Source of the DNA: Deferribacter abyssi
Lineage (GTDB): Bacteria; Chrysiogenota; Deferribacteres; Deferribacterales; Deferribacteraceae
Direction of reading: 5' to 3'
Length of the DNA stretch: 62,170 bases
Assembly: GCF_049472655.1 (NCBI RefSeq)
Contig: NZ_JAQNCS010000015.1
Location: forward strand, 1-62,170
In this document: positions 54,666-61,794 of the stretch, piece by piece
Position numbering within the stretch: the stretch's first letter is position 1
Layout of the letters: each line of letters starts with the position of its first letter
Program-made: the position numbers and the translations under genes
Notes under the pieces: model-generated
What the model saw: only the letters and a program-made list of their open reading frames with translations
Databases searched by the model: none
What the model was told of the DNA's origin: nothing

Positions 54666-54984
54666 ATATAAGATATCAATATAATTAAAAAATTTTTTTT
54701 AAAAGCCTGGCAACTTTCTGACAACTTTTACAAATCTTATATCTTTAAAATAACTATAAAAAAGGTATATTTACTTAAATAAAAAAAATGTTAAGATAAA
54801 CTTAAGTAATTTTAAATACATAAAAATTTCTAATAATAAGATAAACTTTTCCTCTCTCCCTTGATTTTTTGTGTCTTTAAAACAAGCTTTTTATTTTCTC
54901 ATTAAACTTAACCCAAGAAGAAGTACACAGTCTTTGTTACAAGGTAATAAATTAAAATAATTTATATTCTTCTTGAAAGTATCC
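54666..54984 (+). other. Island left non-coding region with short repeats
   Basis: No gene is visible. TAAGATAAACTT occurs twice (54792-54803 and 54837-54848). TTACTTAA (54771-54778) and TTAAGTAA (54802-54809) form an 8-bp inverted repeat. Such short repeats next to an att core could be arm-type recombinase sites, but in AT-rich DNA chance is also likely. Confidence 0.4.
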
Positions 54985-55013
54985 TTGACAAATTAAAACA
55001 TAATTGCGAAAAT
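54985..55013 (+). promoter_or_regulatory. Candidate island promoter
   Basis: TTGACA (54985-54990), a 17-bp spacer and GAAAAT (55008-55013) would start transcription about at the ATG at 55019, where no ribosome-binding site is visible. This would imply a leaderless mRNA. The -10 is poor, so the assignment is tentative. Confidence 0.33.
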
Positions 55014-55018
55014 CTAAT

Positions 55019-58000
55019 ATGAAAAAGTTGTTTATCGCCTTTTTCATAATTCATTTTTTATATGCTGTTGTTACTTTCGCTGAGGAAGAAATCGATACTA
55101 CCCTCCTGCTTCCTGATATTCAAGACGTAAATACTTTGTATAATAAAAAGTTTAACATAGAAAAAAGCGATTTTTACCCAATTTATAAAAATCATTATGA
55201 TAGTGAGGAAAAGTCTATTACCTCATCTATATTTTTTATGACTAAAAATTACGAGATTTTGTATATAAGTATTTCTTATTGTAAAAATCCAGAAAATGTG
55301 TGGAAAGAGCTTAAAAACCGTATTGTAGAAGCTACAAAAAGAAATAAGAAACAAACTTCATCATTAAATTTAGGTGACGACAGTGTTTTTGGACCGGCAA
55401 GCTGGGCATCTTATGGTGTAAAATATAACAACTTTGTTATCTTTGTAGTTGCCCAAGATTCTCTTGACGGTAAGTTAATCATATCCAGCCTCTTAAAAAA
55501 GATAGATGACTTTAATAGCGGCTTGTTAGAAGTCAAAAGCAAAAAAAACAGATTTCTTTACATAAAACGTGCATATTTAGAAAAATCTTCAATTTTCAAT
55601 AAAGCTGGTTCTTACGAGCAACCTATAAGAATTCAGATTTTTACCAGAGGGAAAGAGCTTTATAATAAGTTTAAAAAAGGTCGTTTTGAGCTAAAAAAAG
55701 AACAAAGCATTTATCAGTTTTCGTTATTATTCCCTCTTGATAAAAAGATAGTAAAAGTTTTGAAAGACATTAATGATGGAATTTTAATACTATCAATTGA
55801 AAAATATAACCCTTTAATAATAAAAAACATTAATGCTTCTGATTTTATTGATATGGGGGAATATCTTACCTGTACTAAAACAAGTGGTGATGTAATGTCA
55901 ATATTTACACCACCTGAATATTGCACAAAACGTGGGTTGAAGAAAAGTGCAGTATTACATAACCTGGCTCATAATTCTTTCTATTTCTACTTAGGCAAAA
56001 ACATTTTTGACAATTTTTTTCTATTTAGTGAGCATTTTACCGGCAAACCCCCTAACGCCTTTATAATTGAAAACAATTATGGATTGAATAACCTTCAATT
56101 TTTCTTGGATGAAAAAGGTAGATTAGCTGCAAGACCTTCATATAAAAATACTCTTTATGTTGTTAAAAACGGTAAGCTGGTCGAATTACCTAAAGTTTCT
56201 GTAGCAGATAATAGTAAACTTGGTGTAAAGATAAATGAATCTTATATTTTTAATGGAGAATTGATAAATCACGGTTCATGGCTTACCCCGTATATCACCC
56301 TATCAGGTAATGAAGCAATTAATTATGGGGCTGTTTATCTTTATAAAAGAGATTATCAGTGTGAAAAATTGATGGAATTTATCTGTAATGGAAAATTAAA
56401 AACCAAGAAATTAACTTTCACATTCTCAAACATATTAGAGATAACCCCAAAATGGAAAGGTAAATATGAAGTAAAAGGAAATATTTTGAAAAAACCTAAA
56501 GAAGCTGTCTCTCCTCCAGAGAATTATTATCTACTTAATGGCCAATTGGTAAAATTAAAAGAGAGTACTCCAAATGCAACATATTGTACGACTGAAAAAA
56601 ACGAATTAAAATGCAGATTTCAAGATTATTTTAATGGGAAAAAGATTAGAGACGTAAACACAGCTTCTGATGAATATTATTCAAAGTGTTTTAGATTGGG
56701 TATTCCCGGTTCTTGTGAAAATGAAGTAAATATACCTATCGATTTTGGTATACCAATTGCTCTTTCTAATGATTATATCCTTAATCAATATGAAGGGCCA
56801 TATTCTGAGCTGATCATTTGTGACAAAGGGGTTAAAAAGCAATTTAACATTAAACATACTGGATGGATAGTATTTGATAATAAAATGGAAAAAGATATTA
56901 GAATTACAGTTTTTAAAAAAGGTTTCGAAAAAAAGATTGAGCATTTCACAATATCTATAGAAAATGTAAAAAATGCTACTATTGAAGGAATCATAACAGA
57001 TAGGAGCGGGAATCCCGTTGAAAATGCAAAAGTTACAATAATGGATAAAACTGTTTATAGTGATGAAAAAGGTCATTATAAGGTTATTTTATCGATTTCG
57101 GAAAATGGCGAAGACGCTGTATTCAACTGGGATGAGGTCTTAACACCAATTTTAAAAACTTTTCATGTAAACCTCTTGAAACAAGATAAGTTTTTCCCAG
57201 ATAAAAATAGTTATTTTATAGAATTTGAAGTTTTAGACAACAAAACACCTCTGAAAAAAATTCCTATTAACATTGCTAAATATGAAGCTATTTACGACAA
57301 AAATGGTAATAAACTTTCAGTAAAAGATTTCGAAAAAGGTGTGTATATCAATAAGAGAGTGAAAAGTGATGAGCATGGTATAGTAAAAACTACGATTAAA
57401 TCGTTTGTTTTGAAAGATGAGGATATCAAAAAGTTTCACAAGCTGTTGTTTCCTCTAAAAGTCAGGTTAAAGATTTGTGAAGAATTAAACCATAAGTGCG
57501 ATAATATATCCATTGAAATCAGCGATCCTTCACCTGTAATAAAGGTTATTGTTCCATCAGGGGTAATGGAAGGGACTTGGCAAGAACGTGCCACTAAGGT
57601 AACAATAAATGATGAAAACAGCAATAAATTTAAAATAGAAGTAAAAGCACCCGGTAGAATTAAGCTTAAAGGTGTTCAAAAATTTTATAGTAATAGGATG
57701 AGATTTGATACAGACAAAAAAGAACTCGAACTTTTTTTCGAACCTACAATAAGAGGTACTGATTTAAATAGAGTTTTGCCCAACGAGTTAGATGCATACT
57801 TCAAGACAAACTTAAATGTACTATCCGGATTTATCGGTATTGTGGGTGATTTAGCTGCTGGAGGAAAGATTATTCCCAATAAGATTATAACTCAAAGTAA
57901 TATATTAGCTAAATTAGCAAGCGTTAAATTTGAAAGTAAAAAAGCAAAGACTTTGATAGAGTTTTCATACGCTTTATCATCTAAAGGCTTATCTGCATAT

Positions 58001-58486
58001 GCTCTTGGACTTGGAGCTAAAAATTTAGAAGTTAAAAACTTTGACACTGACAAGTATATTACCTTGATGGATTGGTCTGTTGGGTTCGTTGACCTTATAG
58101 GAGGTGCCAAATCAGACTCTATTACTCACCAAAAAGTATTTAATGGTATAGCATGGGCTGGAGAAAAACTCAAAAAAATTACCAAAGGTAGCTTTGGCAA
58201 CTTTTTGACGAACAATAAGGTAGTAAAATATTTGAAGATAGATAAACTTTCCCAAGTTATTTCACCAAGCTCAATGTCAGGTGTAATAAGTCTTGAGATA
58301 ATGAAAGCAATTTATGCTAATGCTAAAACAACCTACGATTTGTATAAACAGTATAATAACATAGTTTATTCTTATGAAGATATAATTTTTGTTCCTTTTA
58401 TTATAAAAGTTGAGGATGAAGACGGCTATTTTGATGCAGTGATTAAAAAAGTTGGTGTAAAAATCAGAAGGTTAAACGATGAATAA
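55019..58486 (+). CDS. Large secreted Cys-rich protein, unknown family
   Basis: The ATG at 55019 gives 1155 residues and opens with a signal peptide (MKKLFIAFFIIHFLYAVVTF, cleavage near FAEEE). I do not recognise the family. About residues 20-640 are beta-rich, with Cys mostly in near pairs (TC..EYC, QC..FIC, YC..KC, KC..SC), as expected for disulfides outside the cytoplasm. A carboxypeptidase-regulatory-like beta-sandwich lies at about 660-690 (IEGIITDRSGNPVENAKVTI, SDEKGHYKV). From about 925 to 1120 there is an alternating hydrophobic, helical region (FIGIVGDLAAGG, LDWS-type MDWSVGFVDLIGG, IMKAIYANAKTTYDLYKQY). No ribosome-binding site is evident. The next gene overlaps by 8 bp. It may be a surface or secreted effector-like protein. 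Confidence 0.8.
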   Translation: MKKLFIAFFIIHFLYAVVTFAEEEIDTTLLLPDIQDVNTLYNKKFNIEKSDFYPIYKNHYDSEEKSITSSIFFMTKNYEILYISISYCKNPENVWKELKNRIVEATKRNKKQTSSLNLGDDSVFGPASWASYGVKYNNFVIFVVAQDSLDGKLIISSLLKKIDDFNSGLLEVKSKKNRFLYIKRAYLEKSSIFNKAGSYEQPIRIQIFTRGKELYNKFKKGRFELKKEQSIYQFSLLFPLDKKIVKVLKDINDGILILSIEKYNPLIIKNINASDFIDMGEYLTCTKTSGDVMSIFTPPEYCTKRGLKKSAVLHNLAHNSFYFYLGKNIFDNFFLFSEHFTGKPPNAFIIENNYGLNNLQFFLDEKGRLAARPSYKNTLYVVKNGKLVELPKVSVADNSKLGVKINESYIFNGELINHGSWLTPYITLSGNEAINYGAVYLYKRDYQCEKLMEFICNGKLKTKKLTFTFSNILEITPKWKGKYEVKGNILKKPKEAVSPPENYYLLNGQLVKLKESTPNATYCTTEKNELKCRFQDYFNGKKIRDVNTASDEYYSKCFRLGIPGSCENEVNIPIDFGIPIALSNDYILNQYEGPYSELIICDKGVKKQFNIKHTGWIVFDNKMEKDIRITVFKKGFEKKIEHFTISIENVKNATIEGIITDRSGNPVENAKVTIMDKTVYSDEKGHYKVILSISENGEDAVFNWDEVLTPILKTFHVNLLKQDKFFPDKNSYFIEFEVLDNKTPLKKIPINIAKYEAIYDKNGNKLSVKDFEKGVYINKRVKSDEHGIVKTTIKSFVLKDEDIKKFHKLLFPLKVRLKICEELNHKCDNISIEISDPSPVIKVIVPSGVMEGTWQERATKVTINDENSNKFKIEVKAPGRIKLKGVQKFYSNRMRFDTDKKELELFFEPTIRGTDLNRVLPNELDAYFKTNLNVLSGFIGIVGDLAAGGKIIPNKIITQSNILAKLASVKFESKKAKTLIEFSYALSSKGLSAYALGLGAKNLEVKNFDTDKYITLMDWSVGFVDLIGGAKSDSITHQKVFNGIAWAGEKLKKITKGSFGNFLTNNKVVKYLKIDKLSQVISPSSMSGVISLEIMKAIYANAKTTYDLYKQYNNIVYSYEDIIFVPFIIKVEDEDGYFDAVIKKVGVKIRRLNDE

Positions 58487-59273
58487 AGTTTTTTCTCTTT
58501 TTGTGATAATATTTTTATTTGCTGGGATTGTTTTTGCAGGGCTTGATAAAGAAATTCATGATTATATATCTGCATGTGAAAATAAAAATATAGAGATAGT
58601 TAAAAAACTTATTGATGAATCCTCGCCACAGTATAATCAGATTATAATGCTTCATAAGGTGTTGTTTAAAAGTTTAGATATAAAGTTTTTAAATTATAAT
58701 GTATTAGAAAATACAAAATTTGGAGAGTTTGAAGTAGTTAAGGTTAAGGTAAAAGCTTTGATAAAATCAAAAGTTACTAATGAGGCTTTTATCTCTGAAA
58801 AAATAGACTTTTTCATTTTTAAAACAAGTAACAAAAAAATTGTAAAGATAATAAACGATGCCAATTTTGAGTTAATAAAAAAGAACGCTATTTATTCCTT
58901 TTTAATAGAAGAAATGCTTTTTGATTCTGAAAGCAAAAACGCATCTGATACTGCAAATGAGCCTATAACAGATTTTACAATTTCACTGTTTAAAAATGGC
59001 TCATACGTTGAATATTTTGATAAAACTGACGATGAATTGCTATTTAAAATAAAATATAAAGGCAACAAAGAAAAATTTATGGGATATGTAATAATAGAAA
59101 GATTGAATGATAAAAATAGTGTAAGAAAGTTGCCTCTATTAATTTTAAAGAATAAAGAAAAAATAATTAAATTAAAATCTATGTATAAACTATTCATTCC
59201 AGGTGATTATGTGGTAAAGATAGTAGATTTTAAATTTAATCTGCATGGACAGAAAATGTTTGAGGTTAGGTAG
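58479..59273 (+). CDS. Secreted two-domain island protein, unknown
   Basis: This 264-residue protein has a signal peptide (about 1-20, FLFAGIVFAG). The first domain (about 21-135) looks like an NTF2/SnoaL-type cone: helical IHDYISACENKNIEIVKKLIDESSPQY, then strands FGEFEVVKVKVKALI and EKIDFFIFKTSNKKIVKI. The second domain (about 155-264) is beta-rich (PITDFTISLFKNGSYVEYF, IPGDYVVKIVDFKF), Ig-like in pattern. The fold ideas are by eye only. It overlaps the large upstream gene by 8 bp and is followed after 16 bp by the lipoprotein gene, so the three form one operon. Confidence 0.75.
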   Translation: MNKVFSLFVIIFLFAGIVFAGLDKEIHDYISACENKNIEIVKKLIDESSPQYNQIIMLHKVLFKSLDIKFLNYNVLENTKFGEFEVVKVKVKALIKSKVTNEAFISEKIDFFIFKTSNKKIVKIINDANFELIKKNAIYSFLIEEMLFDSESKNASDTANEPITDFTISLFKNGSYVEYFDKTDDELLFKIKYKGNKEKFMGYVIIERLNDKNSVRKLPLLILKNKEKIIKLKSMYKLFIPGDYVVKIVDFKFNLHGQKMFEVR

Positions 59274-59289
59274 AAGTGAGAGGTGAGAT

Positions 59290-60013
59290 ATGAGACATAT
59301 TCTTTTATTTTTTTTTACTCTCAGTTGTCTTCACAGCTTGTACAGAAGATGTACAAAAACTTAAAAATGAAAATAGCAGATTACTTGTTGAGCTGAGTAA
59401 TTTGAAAAAAGAGAATAAGGTTGTTAGAAGTAAATTAGAAAAATGTGAAAAACTAAACAAATTGTTGTCTGAAGAAAAGAAATTTAGTTATCTTGAGTTA
59501 ACTAAATTAAGAAATGAGCTTAGAGACTTTCTGCGTAATCAATTGATCAGTATAGATAAACTTTCTAACAAAACTATTTTGATGGATTACACAGGAGGAG
59601 AAATCATTGAACGTTCTAAATTTGATAAATCTGCCAAGTTAATAGTATTTAAATCAAAGATGTTTAAAGATGGAGATGAAATAAGAGGGATAAAAGGTTA
59701 TTTTGTAAAAAATGGAAAAATACAGTTAAAAATTTTTAAACGTTTGGATAAAGATATTTATGTTTGTGTTGGTAATTCTGAAGTTTTTTCAGTTAATAAA
59801 GGTAAACATTATTTAGAACTGAAAAGTAAGCTTTTACTTGATGATAACACTATTATAGGGTTCTATTTTCCAGAAGGGATAAATGTGTTTTACAGTAAAA
59901 ATGCAGAAAATTTTTGCATAGTACATTCAGATATTCTATTGGGTGATAAACTGAAATTGAGTAATGATAAATGTTACACCTTTTCGTTAGGAGTAATGGG
60001 ATATTTCAATTGA
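59290..60013 (+). pseudogene. Coiled-coil lipoprotein, frame broken at T9 tract
   Basis: The ATG at 59290 follows GAGAGGTGAGAT. Reading it directly gives only 24 codons before a stop. Removing one T from the T9 run (59308-59316) yields MRHILLFFLLSVVFTAC followed by TEDVQKLKNENSRLLVELS, a textbook lipoprotein signal with lipobox FTAC (Cys17), continuing to 60013 for 240 residues. The mature part begins with a coiled coil (about 20-75, NLKKENKVVRSKLEKCEKLN). A beta-rich domain follows (about 85-240, TILMDYTGGEIIERSKF, YTFSLGVMGYF). It could be phase-variable, rescued by slippage, a real pseudogene, or a homopolymer sequencing error. Family unknown. Confidence 0.75.
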
Positions 60014-60238
60014 GTTAGTCATGCAAATGCAAAAATTAACAGTTTTGTAAAACTAAATAAAAATAACAACAACTAAGAAGTTTAGACATAAAAACAGGTT
60101 TAAGAGTAGCTCGTTTACTTTTATATTATTATGATAATATATAATTAAAAGGGAAAAATGTTAGTTTTAATGAAAAATTTCCTTTATATTAAAGGTTTTT
60201 ATAATTATACATATTGCTCAAAAGATAATGGTTGGAAA
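60014..60238 (+). other. Island right non-coding end
   Basis: These 225 bp lie between the lipoprotein stop and the right repeat. No gene, tRNA or clear terminator is visible, only AT-rich DNA. No relic of an integrase gene could be read in any frame. Confidence 0.5.
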
Positions 60239-60265
60239 TTCAAACCCAGTCGCCCCGACCATTTT
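60239..60265 (+). repeat. Right att-like direct repeat (tRNA-Pro 3' end copy)
   Basis: This copy repeats the tRNA-Pro(GGG) T-loop, T-stem 3' half, acceptor 3' strand, CCA and TTTT with 26 of 27 bases. The rest of the tRNA is missing, so it is not a gene. It lies 25 bp upstream of the threonine-aldolase start. Confidence 0.85.
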
Positions 60266-60290
60266 CCTTAAATTCAACGATGGTGGGATC

Positions 60291-61322
60291 ATGAAAAAAT
60301 ATAGCTTTAAAAATGATTATAGTGAAGGTGCTCATCCCAACATATTAAAATTATTAATCGATACTAATTTTATTCAAACAGAAGGATATTCTAAAGACAT
60401 TTTCTGTTTAGAAGCTAGCAAAATCTTAAAGAATAAAGTTGGGAAAGATGATGTAGATATCCATTTCGTATCAGGTGGGACTCAGGCAAATCTTATAATG
60501 ATTTCTTCTGCATTAAAACCTTATGAATCTGTAATATCAGCAACTACTGGCCATATAAATATTCATGAAGCTGGAGCCATCGAATCAACAGGGCATAAAA
60601 TCAATTCCATTGATACCTCTGACGGAAAACTTACACCAGAATTAATAGTAGAAATCTTAAAATTCCACACTGATGAACACATGATTAAGCCAAAACTTGT
60701 CTATATATCAAATTCAACTGAAGTTGGAACAATCTATAAAAAACATGACTTAGAGGCATTGTTTGAAATCTGTAGAAAATACGACCTATATCTCGTTATG
60801 GATGGAGCAAGACTCGGTTCAGCCCTCACCTCACCTTTTAATGATTTATCATTAAATGAGATAGCTAATCTCTGCGATATGTTTTATATTGGCGGCACCA
60901 AAAATGGAGCTTTGATAGGTGAAGCCATTGTCATAACAAATAATAAATTAAAAAATGATTTCAGATATCATATTAAACAGAAAGGTGGATTAATTGCAAA
61001 AGGAAGAATTTTTGGAATTCAATTCTTTGAACTTTTTAAAGATAACTTGTATTTTGATTTAGCAAACCATTCAAACAGAATGGCTCTTAAATTAGCTGAG
61101 GGGATAAAACAGTTAGGTTTTTCTTTTTTGTATCCACCTGAAAGTAACCAAATTTTTCCTATTTTTCCTAAAAGACTTATCGATATTTTATTAGAAAACT
61201 TCGATTTTTATATATGGAAAGTAATAGATGAAGAACAATACGCAGTAAGACTTGTAACATCTTGGGCTACAAAGGAAAATAAAATTGTTGAATTTTTATC
61301 AATCATTCAATCTTTTGCTTGA
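60291..61322 (+). CDS. Low-specificity L-threonine aldolase-like PLP enzyme
   Basis: The ATG at 60291 (343 residues) follows GGTGGGATC. A longer frame from 60228 would run through the tRNA fragment and is rejected. It is a fold-type I PLP enzyme that splits threonine to glycine and acetaldehyde. FKNDYSEGAHPNILKLL, ATTGHINIHEAGAIESTGHKI, YLVMDGARLGSAL (PLP Asp) and IGGTKNGALIGEAIVI with the Schiff-base Lys at about 204 are family marks. It was probably the original neighbour of tRNA-Pro(GGG) before the island entered. The tRNA-Leu promoter overlaps its stop. Confidence 0.93.
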   Translation: MKKYSFKNDYSEGAHPNILKLLIDTNFIQTEGYSKDIFCLEASKILKNKVGKDDVDIHFVSGGTQANLIMISSALKPYESVISATTGHINIHEAGAIESTGHKINSIDTSDGKLTPELIVEILKFHTDEHMIKPKLVYISNSTEVGTIYKKHDLEALFEICRKYDLYLVMDGARLGSALTSPFNDLSLNEIANLCDMFYIGGTKNGALIGEAIVITNNKLKNDFRYHIKQKGGLIAKGRIFGIQFFELFKDNLYFDLANHSNRMALKLAEGIKQLGFSFLYPPESNQIFPIFPKRLIDILLENFDFYIWKVIDEEQYAVRLVTSWATKENKIVEFLSIIQSFA

Positions 61323-61347
61323 CAAATAATTGCTAAATGGTTATAAA
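61319..61347 (+). promoter_or_regulatory. tRNA-Leu promoter
   Basis: TTGACA (61319-61324), a 17-bp spacer and TATAAA (61342-61347) lie 28 bp upstream of tRNA-Leu. The -35 overlaps the aldolase stop codon. The best promoter match in the window. Confidence 0.8.
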
Positions 61348-61375
61348 CTCCCCACACACTTTAAATGGGTTGTTC

Positions 61376-61462
61376 GCCCGGGTGGTGGAACTTGGTAGAC
61401 ACACAGGACTTAAAATCCTGTGGGCCTTTCAGCCCGTGCCGGTTCGAGTCCGGCCCCGGGCA
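61376..61462 (+). tRNA. tRNA-Leu (UAA)
   Basis: This 87-nt tRNA has acceptor GCCCGGG/CCCGGGC, discriminator A, anticodon stem-loop CAGGA-CTTAAAA-TCCTG (anticodon TAA) and a long variable arm GGGCCTTTCAGCCC, as class II tRNAs have. The T-arm is CCGG-TTCGAGT-CCGG. CCA is not encoded. Recombinase-like sequence follows downstream, so this tRNA may be another integration site. Confidence 0.98.
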
Positions 61463-61794
61463 TTCTTAATTATCAACAAGTTATAAAAATCATAAATTTT
61501 GCCAGATTACACTTTGGGTTACACTTTGGGAATAGATTGGAAATTAAGCGATTAAATCGCATTGAAGAAATATTAATTTTCCATAGACAAAAATATTATG
61601 TTCATCAGAGTATTTTGGAAAAGAATATTTTGGGTTTTTATAATACCTTGGCCTGTTCTTTCTTTCAAATCCATTTAAAAAGATTATCTATTTTTGCTGT
61701 TAATACCCATCTATCATATTATGTCTGTACTTTTTAGGAGTTGGTTGAGTTATGATATAACAGATTTTAAATTCATTTTGTTTTATCAAAATGG
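61463..61794 (+). other. Junction between tRNA-Leu and recombinase fragment
   Basis: This is a 332-bp stretch without a credible gene. An open frame (61420-61737) runs out of the tRNA and has no start of its own, so I treat it as non-coding. A perfect tandem repeat of TTACACTTTGGG (61507-61530, two 12-bp units) is the only structure. The region could be a decayed part of a mobile element. Confidence 0.5.

Larger units (their letters stand above)
54639..60265 (+). mobile_element. 5.6-kb tRNA-Pro genomic island, no integrase
   Basis: The segment is bounded by the two copies of the tRNA-Pro(GGG) 3' end and contains three same-strand genes for exported proteins (55019-60013). It lacks any recognisable integrase, excisionase, phage or plasmid gene. 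The position of a housekeeping-type threonine-aldolase gene right after the second repeat suggests that tRNA-Pro and that gene were adjacent before insertion. I infer an integrative element that lost its recombinase, or one mobilised in trans. A local duplication of the tRNA end is the alternative. Confidence 0.68.

Noticed and set aside
60239..60265. Second tRNA gene
   Set aside because: Only the T-loop to CCA part is present. There is no D-arm, anticodon or 5' acceptor strand.
60228..60290. Longer start of the threonine-aldolase gene
   Set aside because: It would translate the tRNA-Pro fragment. The ATG at 60291 has a ribosome-binding site and starts the conserved domain.
61420..61737. 105-codon open frame after tRNA-Leu
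   Set aside because: It starts inside the tRNA, has no ribosome-binding site at any internal start and no recognisable domain. Better treated as an open stretch in junction DNA.
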